A program made the position numbers and the translations under genes. The notes under the pieces are model-generated. The model searched no databases. It was not told the origin of the DNA and worked only from the letters and a program-made list of their open reading frames with translations. DNA of 64,000 bases from JAWKUK01 sp964402175 (GTDB lineage Bacteria > Planctomycetota > UBA1135 > GCA-002686595): NCBI GenBank assembly GCA_964402175.1, contig CAYOBN010000014.1, forward strand, positions 1-64,000, in the 5' to 3' direction. This document shows positions 16,863 through 25,682 of the stretch, piece after piece (the first letter of the stretch is position 1; every line of letters begins with the position of its first letter).

Positions 16863-18325
16863 CGCTGCAGCCCCATGTAGCGCGCCACGTCGTCGTACAG
16901 ACCACCTTCATTGGCGAAGAGCACGTGGTTCTTCGCCGTCGCGAACCACTCGGCCGTCGAGGGTTTGACCCGTTTTGCCGCCGCCAGGAGGTCCTTCTCC
17001 GTGATGGGCTTCGGCGCTCCGCGCTTCAGCGCCTCGCGCAGCTTCTCTTCGACCGCGACATCGACCACCGCCTGGAGATCGGCACCCGAGAACTTGTCGG
17101 TGCGTTTGGCGATGGCGTCGAACTCGAAGGCCTCACACGGCTTACCCCGCAGGAGAATACGCAGGATCGAGACACGCGCCGCGTGGTCGGGCGGCGGGAC
17201 GAAGATCAGGCGATCGAAGCGCCCCGGCCGACGGAACGCCGGGTCCACGTGCCAGGGTGCATTGGTCGCGGCCAGCACCAAGACGCCTTCGTTGTTGCCG
17301 CTCGCGCCGTCGAGCTCGGACAGGAACTGGTTGATGGACTGCCTGCCCGACGCGTTCACCATGTCGGAGCGCTTTGCGCCCAACGCATCGACCTCATCGA
17401 AGAAGAGCACACACGGCCTGCGCCGACGCGCGCTCTCGAAGATGGCGTGCAGATTGCGCTCGCTCTGGCCCGTCCACATCTCCAGAACATCGTGGATGCC
17501 GACCGCTTGGAAATACGCCTTGACCTCGCCGGCCGTCGCTCGTGCGAGGTGCGTCTTGCCACAACCGGGCGGGCCGTAGAGCAGGACACCACCGCCGACC
17601 TTCTTGCCGTATGCGGCGAAGAGCTCGGGGTGCGCGAGCGGCTGGATCACCTTCATGGCGATCTCGTCTTTCACCTCGTCCATGCCGCCGACGTCGGCGA
17701 ACTTCACCTCGGGCCGCTCGAAATCGACATCGTCGACGAGGCCGCGGTCGTCGTCGGAGCGACCGCCGTCGCGCCGCTCGCGCGTGCGCTCGAGGTCGAA
17801 GGACGGGTGCTCCGCCGGGCCATCGAAGAGCCCCTCGGCCCGGCTCGCCGACGTATCCGCCAGGAAGTCCTCGGAGGAGAACTCCGGCAGGTCTCCGTCC
17901 TCTGCGGAGCTGAACCCGAGCTCGCGCGCGATGTCCGAGCTGCCGAGCGACGGATCGCGCTCGACGGCCTGCCGGAACGCGGCGCGCGCTCCATTGAACT
18001 CCTGCTCGCGCAGACGCACCCGCGCCAAGAGCACGTACGCCTCGGCCGGCGGCGTCGGGCGCTGCAGCACGAGCTCGACGAGCACCGCGGCGTGGCTGGT
18101 GCGGCCCTGATCGAGGTAACAGCGCGCGAGCGCGAGCCGCACACGGTCGTCCCCCGGCGCCGCGTTCATGGCCTCGCGGAAGTGCCGCTCGGCCTCCGCG
18201 GAGCGGCCCGCGCGGTGCAGCGTCTCTGCGACGTGCATGCGCAGCGGGACGTTCTCGGGCGAGAGCTGGAGCGCCTCGAGCAGCGCTTCCAGCGCCAGAT
18301 CGTGGCGGCTAGGGTCTCTGGACAT
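16859..18325 (-). CDS. TPR-AAA+ ATPase (FtsH/Vps4/p97-like AAA module)
   Basis: A 488-residue cytoplasmic ATPase. Residues 10-130 are TPR-like helices (AERHFREAMNAAPGDDRVRL), then a charged linker, then a classical AAA module: VGGMDEVKDEI at 212, Walker A GPPGCGKT (251-258), Walker B VLFFDE (306-311), second region of homology with NAPWHVDPAFRRPGRFD and two arginine-finger candidates (R366, R369), and a C-terminal helical lid (FSGADLQAVVDVAVEEKLRE). No protease or other effector domain follows, so it acts as an unfoldase or remodeller with partners given by the TPR domain. The start at 18325 (MSRDPSRHDL) begins the TPR part; upstream in-frame codons are Arg-rich and unlikely. It overlaps the following TPR-membrane gene by four bases. 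Confidence 0.85.
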   Translation of the reverse strand: MSRDPSRHDLALEALLEALQLSPENVPLRMHVAETLHRAGRSAEAERHFREAMNAAPGDDRVRLALARCYLDQGRTSHAAVLVELVLQRPTPPAEAYVLLARVRLREQEFNGARAAFRQAVERDPSLGSSDIARELGFSSAEDGDLPEFSSEDFLADTSASRAEGLFDGPAEHPSFDLERTRERRDGGRSDDDRGLVDDVDFERPEVKFADVGGMDEVKDEIAMKVIQPLAHPELFAAYGKKVGGGVLLYGPPGCGKTHLARATAGEVKAYFQAVGIHDVLEMWTGQSERNLHAIFESARRRRPCVLFFDEVDALGAKRSDMVNASGRQSINQFLSELDGASGNNEGVLVLAATNAPWHVDPAFRRPGRFDRLIFVPPPDHAARVSILRILLRGKPCEAFEFDAIAKRTDKFSGADLQAVVDVAVEEKLREALKRGAPKPITEKDLLAAAKRVKPSTAEWFATAKNHVLFANEGGLYDDVARYMGLQR

Positions 18326-18377
18326 GCGAGCGAATCCGTCGCCGCCAGGATAACCGCGCCCGCGCCGCGCAGGACGG

Positions 18378-18623
18378 TCACATGAAGAGCGCCGCCGCGA
18401 GCGCCACGGCATTCAGTGCCCCGACCGCTGTCGCGAGCCACGCGAGCGGGCCCCCTTCGAGCTCGCGGGCTTCTTCCGCGAGGCGCAAGGCGGCGAGGGT
18501 TCCGACGAGTGCGACGCCCAGACCGAGCGTCCTGCGGGCGTCACCTCAACAGGTGCCGCGCACGAGCCAGGTGCCGATCGGCGCCACGCCGCCGGCGAGG
18601 AGGGCTTGGATGGACTTCAACAT
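18378..18623 (-). CDS. Small membrane protein frame with in-frame TGA (candidate selenoprotein or nonsense mutant)
   Basis: From ATG 18623 the frame reads MLKSIQALLAGGVAPIGTWL then VRGTC, meets TGA at 18548-18546, and continues in the same frame for 55 codons (GDARRTLGLGVALVGTLAAL ... PLAWLATAVGALNAVALAAA, LFM) to TGA at 18380-18378. Both halves have coding-like G/C third positions, and the second half gives two plausible membrane segments, so the whole looks like one 81-residue protein with a Cys followed by TGA. Directly after the TGA a hairpin can form: GACGCCC pairs with GGGCGTC, then a GCA bulge and GGAC/GTCT pairs close a loop GCTCG whose first base is G, 17 bases after the TGA. That resembles a bacterial SECIS element. 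No ribosome binding site is evident. It lies 52 bases upstream of the AAA+ gene on the same strand. A simple nonsense mutation, or a real 25-residue peptide, remains possible. Confidence 0.4.
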
Positions 18624-18736
18624 GGGTCGCAGCAAGATAGACCAGGAAGGCGACGGCGCCCACCTGAAAGCGCGCGGCCCGCGCCCCGTCTCGGGTGCGC
18701 GGGCCAACGCGGTTTCCTTGGATGTCGCGAACGTTC

Positions 18737-19261
18737 TCAGTCGATGACCACGCGGCCTTGCAGCCAGCCGAGGGGCATCGTGATCGATTGGCCGACGTGA
18801 CGGTCGTCGGGGGCGGAGATGATCTCGCAGGTCATGAGCTCGACCTCGAGCTCTTGCTCGCCGAAGGTCACCGTCTCGGTGCCGATGGCGGAGACCTCGA
18901 GCCACGTGCCGCGCGGCATGACGTACGCCGCAGTGTCGTCTGCGCCGCACATTCCGACGAGGGTCGCTTTGTCCTGCGACGCCAGCGCCGCCGCGACCTG
19001 CGGCAGGTGCTGGATCCCCGCCGCAGCGATCGAGGTCGTGTTGATCCCGAACTGCTGGAACAGACCGAGCGAGCGCACGTCGGCCTCACAGCCCTGCTCG
19101 AGGCGCTGGATCGGATCCATGCCCTCGTTCGGCGCGGGCGCGGCTTCGACCGGCGCGGCCTGGATCGGCTCGACCGGACCCGGCTGCACGGAGGATTTCG
19201 AGGTCGAGCCGCAGGCGGCCAGCGGCAGCGCGAGGGCGGCGATCAGGTGGAGGCTCTTCAT
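18737..19261 (-). CDS. Predicted lipoprotein of unknown function
   Basis: A 174-residue exported protein. The N-terminus MKSLHLIAALALPLAAC has a standard lipobox (LAAC, lipidated Cys17), followed by a Ser/Pro/Ala-rich linker and a folded part with two cysteines (GCEADVRSLGLFQQFG and GMCGADDT; a third in LMTCEII). The start at 19261 is set by the signal peptide; longer in-frame readings upstream are not signal-like. It is followed 113 bases later by the small TGA-containing frame on the same strand. No family was recognised. Confidence 0.7.
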   Translation of the reverse strand: MKSLHLIAALALPLAACGSTSKSSVQPGPVEPIQAAPVEAAPAPNEGMDPIQRLEQGCEADVRSLGLFQQFGINTTSIAAAGIQHLPQVAAALASQDKATLVGMCGADDTAAYVMPRGTWLEVSAIGTETVTFGEQELEVELMTCEIISAPDDRHVGQSITMPLGWLQGRVVID

Positions 19262-19383
19262 GGTGTAGAGGTCAGAGGGCGCGCGGCGCGCCGCTGCCCC
19301 CACCGATCGGCAGGCGGACCCACCGCGGCTCCAGTCGAAGTCGGGACTTCCTCCGGGCGTCCTCGAACGAGACCCGCGCGGGG

Positions 19384-20013
19384 TCACACGCGCTCGACCG
19401 TCGCGCCCGCCGCGGCGGAGAGCGCTCGGGTCCACTCCACCGCCGCCGCGAGGACCGCCTCCGCCCCCCGCGGCGCCCAGAACACCGTCAACGTCTCCCG
19501 CGTGGACCCGTCGGTCTTCGTCCGCTGGGCGTCCTTGACGGCGTTGGCGCAGGGGCCGTCGGCGTCGTGCAGGCAGAGGAGCCCGTCGTGGCGCAGCTCC
19601 TGGCCGCTCGCGTTGAAGACGTACGCCCCGGGCCCGGCGAGGCCGACGCGGAACGGCGGCGCTGCCTTCGCGAGGTCGACCACGCTGATCGGCAGGCCCG
19701 AGCGCAGGGACACCGCATTGATCGTGTCCACGGCGACGTTGATCGGGCCGAGGTGCCCCTCGGCGACGGCCCGGGTCAGGTACTCCGACGAGGGTTTCCC
19801 GCGGCCGGTCGGTTTGTAGCCGCCGTGGCGCAGGAGGTCGCGCACCGCCCCGCGCAAGCGCTCGTCGGGCTCGGGCAGCGGGCACGGCGCGTCGGGGGCT
19901 CCAGCGAGGTGCCGCAGCACCTCTGGGGGCGTCGCGAGGTCCGCGAGCGGCGCGGGGAACACCGTCCGGAGGGCCAGCGGCAGCAGCAGCGGGTGGTCGT
20001 CGAAGTGGAGCAT
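19384..20013 (-). CDS. B3/B4-domain protein (PheRS beta-like tRNA-binding/editing domain)
   Basis: A 209-residue protein made of a short N-terminal part and one B3/4 domain, the domain that in the beta subunit of phenylalanyl-tRNA synthetase binds and edits misacylated tRNA. The free-standing family shows the same blocks seen here: INVAVDTINAVSLRSGLPIS (about 90-109), then a G-x-Y-V-F-N stretch, DGLLCLHDADGPCANAVKDA (about 142-161) and QRTKTDGSTRETLTVFWAP. It may edit mischarged tRNA in trans, but free-standing members are not well characterised. The ATG at 20013 is divergent from the BatA gene at 20082, with a 68-base shared promoter region. Confidence 0.8.
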   Translation of the reverse strand: MLHFDDHPLLLPLALRTVFPAPLADLATPPEVLRHLAGAPDAPCPLPEPDERLRGAVRDLLRHGGYKPTGRGKPSSEYLTRAVAEGHLGPINVAVDTINAVSLRSGLPISVVDLAKAAPPFRVGLAGPGAYVFNASGQELRHDGLLCLHDADGPCANAVKDAQRTKTDGSTRETLTVFWAPRGAEAVLAAAVEWTRALSAAAGATVERV

Positions 20014-20081
20014 CCGGGAAACCGACCAGTGTAGGGCACGCGCGGAACATCACGGTGCGGGCTGCGTAGACTCCGGGTCCC

Positions 20082-21899
20082 GTGTTCCTGCACCCCCTCG
20101 GCCTCATCGCGCTCGCCGCCGTCCCTGCGGTGGTGGCGCTGCACCTCTACCGGCGCCGGTACAAACCGACCCCCGTGGCGGCGCTCTTCTTGTGGAGCGC
20201 CGAGGACCTGACCCCCGCGGCTGGCCGCCGGCGCGAGCCCCTGCGCCGCTCGCTGTCGTTCTGGTGCGAGGCGCTCGCCGCGCTGCTCCTGGCGCTCGTC
20301 TTCGCGGGGCCCCGGCCGCTCGGTGTGGGCGAGGCGCAGCACCTCGTGGTGGTGCTGGACGCCAGCGCGTCGCTCGGCGCGCGCACGGAGCAGCACGACA
20401 CGCTCGCCGACGCGCGCGCCGCGGTCAGCGAGCGCCTCGACCGCTTGCCGCGCGGCTCGCGCGCGACGCTCGTGACTTCGGGCCTGCGGCCGACCGTCCT
20501 CGCGGGGCCCGCGGCGTTGCCCGTCGAAGCGCGCGAGCGCCTGGCGAGCTTCCAGCCCGGCCTCGGCCATACCGAGCTCGGTCCGGCGCTGGCGCTCGCG
20601 TTCGAACTGTCGGGCGCGCGCAAGGTGACGGTTGTCACCGACCGCTTCGAACCGGGCGCGTTCCCGCCGGAGGTCGAGCTGGTCGCGGTCGGCCGCGCCG
20701 CGTCGAACGTCGGGATCATCGCCGCCGCTCGGCGCCGCGACGGCGGGCGCGAGCGCATCGCGTTGACTGTCGCGAACATGTCCGCCGAATCGACTGTGCG
20801 TGAACTCGTCCTGACCGATACCACCGGCCAAGTCGTCGCCAAGCGCCAGCTCGAGCTCGGCCCGGGCGCCGAGGTCCACACGAGCTTCGAGGTGGCCGAC
20901 TCGGGCACCGCCGCAGCGCCTTTCCTCATCGCTCGCTCGACGCCGCCCGATGCGCTGACGGCGGACGACGTCGCGTACCTCGCGCCCGCACCGCGGCGGA
21001 CGCTGCGCCTCGCGTCGACGTTGCCGCCGGAGACTCTGCAAGCGCTCGGCGTCGACGGCCCGAGCGATCCTTCGCCGATCGATCGTTGGCTCGCGACGGT
21101 GCCGGACGCGCTGGATGTCGTCCATCCCGCCGCCGCGCACCTGGTGCTCTGCGACAGCCTCGTCGGGCTGCCGGAGACGGCCTGGGCGTTGGCGATCGCC
21201 GCGCCTCTGGGTGAGCGCGACCACTTCATCGGCCCGTTCCTGCTGGATCCGGCGCACCCCTTGCTGAGCGGAGTGACGCTCGAGGGGGTCGTGTGGTCCG
21301 CGGCTCGCTCCGTGACGCTCGAAGGTGCGCCGCTCGTCAATGCAGGTCCTGTCCCGCTTGCGACGGAGCTCGCTGGTCCACAGCGCACGGCGTGGCTCTT
21401 GAACCTCGACCCAAAGCGCTCGAACGTCACACGTTCGCCGGATTGGCCGATCCTGCTCAGCAACGCCGCCGAAGCGCGGCGCGCAGCGCTCCCCGGGCCC
21501 GCGGCGACGACTCTCGCGGTAGGACAGCCGCTGCGCATGCGCGTCGATCGGCCAGAGACCTTGGAGCTCAGCGGTCCGCGCGGCTCGGTCGCGACCTACA
21601 GCGTGCGCGACTCACTCGTCGTCGACGACCTCGAAGAGCCTGGGGTCTACACCCTCCACGAGCTGCGCGAAGACGGCAGCAAGGCGCCCCGTGAGACCTT
21701 CGGGGTCTCGCTCGCCGATCGCCGCGAGTCGGACCTCCGCACGTGCAGCGAGGGTGTGCGCGCAGCCGTCGCCGACGAGGCCACGCTGCGCGCGGGCTTC
21801 TCGTGGATCGAGGTGCTGCTGCTGACCGCGGCGCTCCTGTTGTTGGGCCTCGATTGGTGGGCGCTGCAGCGGCCCCACGCGGGAGCGCGCCGCACATGA
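20082..21899 (+). CDS. BatA/VWA-domain membrane protein
   Basis: A 605-residue protein. Its start (GTG; FLHPLGLIALAAVPAVVALH, then LYRRRYKP) is the N-terminal BatA domain with a membrane segment, followed by a second segment (WCEALAALLLALVFAGP). From about residue 85 comes a von Willebrand factor A-like domain (HLVVVLDASASLG: D-x-S-x-S metal-site motif), then beta-rich regions, and a final membrane segment (IEVLLLTAALLLLGLDWWAL). In other bacteria such proteins work with MoxR ATPases and DUF58 proteins; here those are encoded 25 kb away. Its stop overlaps the ATG of the next gene (ATGA at 21896-21899), so translation is coupled. Confidence 0.85.
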   Translation: MFLHPLGLIALAAVPAVVALHLYRRRYKPTPVAALFLWSAEDLTPAAGRRREPLRRSLSFWCEALAALLLALVFAGPRPLGVGEAQHLVVVLDASASLGARTEQHDTLADARAAVSERLDRLPRGSRATLVTSGLRPTVLAGPAALPVEARERLASFQPGLGHTELGPALALAFELSGARKVTVVTDRFEPGAFPPEVELVAVGRAASNVGIIAAARRRDGGRERIALTVANMSAESTVRELVLTDTTGQVVAKRQLELGPGAEVHTSFEVADSGTAAAPFLIARSTPPDALTADDVAYLAPAPRRTLRLASTLPPETLQALGVDGPSDPSPIDRWLATVPDALDVVHPAAAHLVLCDSLVGLPETAWALAIAAPLGERDHFIGPFLLDPAHPLLSGVTLEGVVWSAARSVTLEGAPLVNAGPVPLATELAGPQRTAWLLNLDPKRSNVTRSPDWPILLSNAAEARRAALPGPAATTLAVGQPLRMRVDRPETLELSGPRGSVATYSVRDSLVVDDLEEPGVYTLHELREDGSKAPRETFGVSLADRRESDLRTCSEGVRAAVADEATLRAGFSWIEVLLLTAALLLLGLDWWALQRPHAGARRT

Positions 21900-24748
21900 T
21901 CGGCTTCCTGCACCCTGAGCTCTTCCTGCTCTGCGTGCCGCTTGCGGTGGCGCTCGCGCGGTTCCGCGGCGAACATCCCATGACGCTCGCGCTGCGCGCG
22001 CTCGCAGGCATCGCGCTCGTGCTGGCCCTCGCGGGCACGCACCTCAAGACGCGCGGCGCGGGCCGCGATGTGGTGCTGGTCGTCGATCGCTCGCGTTCGA
22101 TGCCCGCGGGCTCGGACGCGACGGCGCTCGAGCTGATCGGCCTCGCCGAGCGCGCGCGGGGCCCCGAAGACCGCGTGCATGTCGTGACCTTCGGCGCCGA
22201 CGCACACATCGAACGCACAGGCGCGAGCGCCGCTCGGTTCGAGTCGTTCCAGCGCGCGGTGGATCGCGATGGCAGCGACCTCGCAGGAGCGCTCGATACC
22301 GCGCTGGAGCTGATCGGTGACGGCCGCGGCACGGTGCTGCTGCTCTCCGACGGTGAAGCGCAGGGCCGCGATCCGCTCGATGTCGCGCGGCGCGCGGGGA
22401 CACGCGGCGTACCGATCGATGCACGGACGTTGACGCGCCCCGACATCTCGGATGTCTCGATCGAGCGCATTGCATTGCCCGGCGAGGTCGCGGCAGGTGA
22501 ACCCTTCCAGTTCGATGTCTGGGTGCGCTCCGACCGCAAGACCGAGCGCGAGCTCGTGCTGGAGCGCAACGGGCGCGTCCTAGCGCGGGGTGTGCGCACG
22601 CTCACGCCGGGCCTGCAACGTTTTACGTTCCGCGACGTCATCACCGCGGGCGGCGTCGCCGAGCTCGAGGTGCGCCTCGAAGCGATCGATGACGACGCCG
22701 ACCGGATCCCCGAGAACGACCGCGCGCGCGCAGCGCTGCGCATCGTCGGACCGCGCTCACTCCTCGTGCTCAACGAAGACGGCGCAGAGGACACGCTCAC
22801 GGCGACCCTGCGCGCCGCGGGTTTGGAGATCGTGGTCGCAGCGCCCGAAGCGGCAGCGCTGGACGTGGTGTCCCTCTCGCGCCACCACGCGGTGATCCTC
22901 GAGAACGTCGCCGCGTCACGGCTCGGTCGGCCGGGCATGCAAGCTCTGTCGGCGTTCGTGCGCGAACACGGCGGCGGCCTCTTGATGACCGGCGGCCGGG
23001 CGGCCTTCGGAGCGGGCGGTTACCACCGCTCGCCGCTCGACGAGGACCTGCCCGTTTCGACGGAGCTGCGCCAGGAGCACCGGAAGCTCTCGATCGCGAT
23101 GGCGATGGTGCTCGACCGCTCGGGTTCGATGGCGGCGCCCGTCCCGAGCGGCGGCACGAAGATGGACCTGGCCAACGCTGGTGCGGCGGCCGCGATCGAG
23201 CTCTTGACGCCGAACGATGCGGTGTCGGTCATCGCGGTCGACTCCAGCGCGCACATCATCCAACCGCTCGTGCAGGTCGCCGATCGCACGGCGTTGATCA
23301 GCCGTGTGCGCACGATCCGCTCGGAGGGCGGCGGCATCTTCACCTACACCGGCCTCCGCGCCGCCGCGCAGCAACTGCAGTCCGCCGAGCAGTTGAATCG
23401 GCACATCGTGCTCTTCGCGGACGCGGCCGATGCCGAGGAGCCCGAAGGCTGCGCGGAGCTGATCGATAAGCTGCGGCGTCAGAACACGACCCTCTCCGTG
23501 ATCGCCCTCGGCACACCGAGCGATCAGGACGCAGCGTTCCTGAAGGACTGCGCGCTGCGCGGCGGCGGTGAAGCGTACTTCTCGACCGATCCCGCGGACC
23601 TACCGCGCCTCTTCGCGATGGACACTCTGACGGTGTCGCGCTCGACGTTCGTCGAGGGCAGCGTCGCGACACGGGCGCTGCCGGACCTCTTCGGTATGGG
23701 TGCGTTCGACTCGCAGTCGTTCGCCTCCCTCGACGGCTACAACCTGTGTTACCTGCGCCCGGGGGCGACCGCCGGGGCGATCACCGTGGACGAGTACGCG
23801 GCGCCGGTGCTCGCGTTCTGGCAGCGCGGGCTCGGCCGCAGCGCCGCGTTGACGGCGCAGGTGGGCGGTAGCTTCGGCGGGTCGTTCATCGCTTGGCAGA
23901 GGTTCCCGGAGCTCGCCGTCACGCTGGCGCGGTGGCTCGCGGGCAATGAACCGCCGAGCGAGTACTTCGCGACGACGCGGCGCGAGGGCCGCGAGGTCGT
24001 GATCACCGTCGAAGTCGACCCGAGCGCACCGCTCGCGCCCGATGCGAGCCGGCTGTTGGCGCGCTTCGCGAGCTCGGACGGTGAGCGCCGGGAGCTGCCG
24101 CTGGTCCGCGTGGACACCCACGTCTTCGAAGCGCGGCTGCCCCTCGATCGCGAGAGTGTGCTCGTCGGCACGGTGGACCTCGGCGACGGGCGCGCGCTGC
24201 CCCTCGCGCCGCAGACCCTCGCGTATTCCCCCGAGTTCGAGCGCGGGCCCGATCCCGAGCGCGGCGCGCGGCTCCTGCGGCAGCTCGCGGACGCCAGCGG
24301 CGGCGCGCTCGATCCGTCGACGCAGCACCTGTTCCGCGGCCCACGCGGGGCGCGTTTGTGGCGCATCGTCACGCGCGAGCTGGCGCTCTTGGCCCTGCTG
24401 GTGCTGCTCGTCGAGATCGCCGGTCGACGCCTCGCGCTCTGGGGCAGCGTGCGTGTGCCCGAGCGCTGGCGCGCGGCTTGGGCCAGGCGCCGGGCCCAGA
24501 GGAGCGCGCGGCGTGGTGCGCAGCGGGCTGTCCAGCCGGCTGCGCCGCAGGAGACCCCCGAGCCCGGCAGACCAGGGAGTCGTCCCGAGCCGTCCCGCGC
24601 GCCCGGAACCGACGCGGGGCCCCAGGCGGCCGCCCAGGCCCCGTCGGCCGCCAGCGGGCCCGCGGAGGCCGGCGAACCCGCCGGAGCGGACCTGGGCTCG
24701 GCCCTCGACCGGGCCCGCCGGGCGAGCCAGCGCAAGCTGGACCGCTGA
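21896..24748 (+). CDS. Large membrane protein with two VWA domains
   Basis: A 950-residue protein starting in the ATGA overlap with the BatA gene. MIGFLHPELFLLCVPLAVAL and a second segment (ALRALAGIALVLALAG) form an N-terminal membrane anchor. Two VWA domains follow: the first at about residue 62 (VVLVVDRSRSM), the second at about 402 (MAMVLDRSGSM), each with a D-x-S-x-S metal site. Between them lies a glutamine-amidotransferase-like fold region (LLVLNEDGAEDTL ... FVREHGGGLLMTGGRAAFG), common in planctomycete VWA proteins. Near residue 830 there is another membrane segment (RELALLALLVLLVEIAG), then a disordered Pro/Ala/Gly tail with a basic end. It probably assembles with the BatA-type protein at the cytoplasmic membrane; the target is unknown. 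Confidence 0.82.
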   Translation: MIGFLHPELFLLCVPLAVALARFRGEHPMTLALRALAGIALVLALAGTHLKTRGAGRDVVLVVDRSRSMPAGSDATALELIGLAERARGPEDRVHVVTFGADAHIERTGASAARFESFQRAVDRDGSDLAGALDTALELIGDGRGTVLLLSDGEAQGRDPLDVARRAGTRGVPIDARTLTRPDISDVSIERIALPGEVAAGEPFQFDVWVRSDRKTERELVLERNGRVLARGVRTLTPGLQRFTFRDVITAGGVAELEVRLEAIDDDADRIPENDRARAALRIVGPRSLLVLNEDGAEDTLTATLRAAGLEIVVAAPEAAALDVVSLSRHHAVILENVAASRLGRPGMQALSAFVREHGGGLLMTGGRAAFGAGGYHRSPLDEDLPVSTELRQEHRKLSIAMAMVLDRSGSMAAPVPSGGTKMDLANAGAAAAIELLTPNDAVSVIAVDSSAHIIQPLVQVADRTALISRVRTIRSEGGGIFTYTGLRAAAQQLQSAEQLNRHIVLFADAADAEEPEGCAELIDKLRRQNTTLSVIALGTPSDQDAAFLKDCALRGGGEAYFSTDPADLPRLFAMDTLTVSRSTFVEGSVATRALPDLFGMGAFDSQSFASLDGYNLCYLRPGATAGAITVDEYAAPVLAFWQRGLGRSAALTAQVGGSFGGSFIAWQRFPELAVTLARWLAGNEPPSEYFATTRREGREVVITVEVDPSAPLAPDASRLLARFASSDGERRELPLVRVDTHVFEARLPLDRESVLVGTVDLGDGRALPLAPQTLAYSPEFERGPDPERGARLLRQLADASGGALDPSTQHLFRGPRGARLWRIVTRELALLALLVLLVEIAGRRLALWGSVRVPERWRAAWARRRAQRSARRGAQRAVQPAAPQETPEPGRPGSRPEPSRAPGTDAGPQAAAQAPSAASGPAEAGEPAGADLGSALDRARRASQRKLDR

Positions 24749-24839
24749 AACGCTGGCGCCGCGCGCGCTGCGGGCTACAGTGACCCCTCCCGGAGAGGCC
24801 TCCGAGGTCCTCCCCCGAGCTCCCGATCCACGACACACC

Positions 24840-25562
24840 ATGGGCCGCATCTTCGAAGTCCGCAAACACACGATGTTCGCGCGCTGGAACCGCATGGCGA
24901 AGCAGTTCTCGCGCATCGGGAAGGACATCACCATCGCCGTGAAGAACGGCGGCTCGGACCCGCACAACAACCCGGCGTTGAAGCGCTGCATGATCAACGC
25001 CAAAGCGGTGAACATGCCGAAGGACAAGGTCGAGGCGGCGATCAAGCGCGCGATGGGCCGCGACGCCACCAACTACCAGGAGGTCATCTACGAGGGTTAC
25101 GCGCCCCACGGCATCCCGGTGCTCGTCGAAGCCGCCACGGACAACGTCACGCGCACAGCGGGCAACGTCCGCAACATCTTCAACCGCAACGGCGGCAACC
25201 TCGGCTCGACGGGCAGCGTCGCGTTCATGTTCCGGCGCATGGGGGTCTTCCGCCTGAACCCCGAGGGCCTCGAGCCGGAGGAGCTCGAGCTCTACTTGAT
25301 CGACCACGGCCTCGAGGAGTTCGGCGAGAGCACCGGCGAGAAGGGCGAGCCGCAGCTCGTCGCGCGCTGCGCCGTCACGGCCTTCGGTGCCCTACAGAAA
25401 GCCCTCGAAGACCGCGGCATCGAGCCGCTCTCCACCGAGCTCGAGTACATCTGCAACACCGCCAGCGAGCTGCCCGAGGACCAGGCCAAGGAGGTTCTGG
25501 AGGTCATCGACAAACTCGAGCAGGACGACGACGTGCAGAAGGTCTACCACACGCTGGCGTGA
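24840..25562 (+). CDS. yebC: YebC/PmpR-family protein
   Basis: A 240-residue protein, exactly the usual family length. YebC proteins act as transcription regulators or, as shown for some members, help ribosomes through proline stretches. Family blocks are present: an N-terminal GRIFEVRKHTMFARWNRMAK (the family usually has GRSxxxxxRK), GGSDPHNNPALKRCMINAKA, NMPKDKVEAAIKRA, YEGYAPHGIPVLVEAATDN, and NVRNIFNRNGGNLGSTGSVA. The last 59 codons lie inside a perfect 178-bp direct repeat whose second copy is at 30730-30907, so the 3' end here may have been supplied by an inserted element. The gene lies 91 bases downstream of the VWA gene. Confidence 0.95.
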   Translation: MGRIFEVRKHTMFARWNRMAKQFSRIGKDITIAVKNGGSDPHNNPALKRCMINAKAVNMPKDKVEAAIKRAMGRDATNYQEVIYEGYAPHGIPVLVEAATDNVTRTAGNVRNIFNRNGGNLGSTGSVAFMFRRMGVFRLNPEGLEPEELELYLIDHGLEEFGESTGEKGEPQLVARCAVTAFGALQKALEDRGIEPLSTELEYICNTASELPEDQAKEVLEVIDKLEQDDDVQKVYHTLA

Positions 25563-25564
25563 GC
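25387..25564 (+). repeat. 178-bp direct repeat, left copy (3' end of intact yebC)
   Basis: Identical base for base to 30730-30907. It begins at GTGCCCTACAG within yebC and ends two bases after the stop codon (TGAGC, of which the last base is still shared). The bases before and after differ between the copies. It marks the left boundary of the low-G+C insertion. Confidence 0.95.
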
Positions 25565-25682
25565 GCAGAGCCCGCGCGGGTGGGTGGCGAAAGCCGGCAG
25601 TAGTCGCCGCCTGCAGACGCCCCCGCAATCCTCCGGTTCTCGCGTCACCCAAGCGGCCCATGAAGCCAGATGTGGACCGAAG

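Noticed and set aside
19262..20107. Long minus-strand frame extending the lipoprotein gene upstream
   Set aside because: The extension overlaps the B3/B4 gene in another frame and is Arg/Pro-rich; the signal peptide with lipobox fixes the start at 19261.
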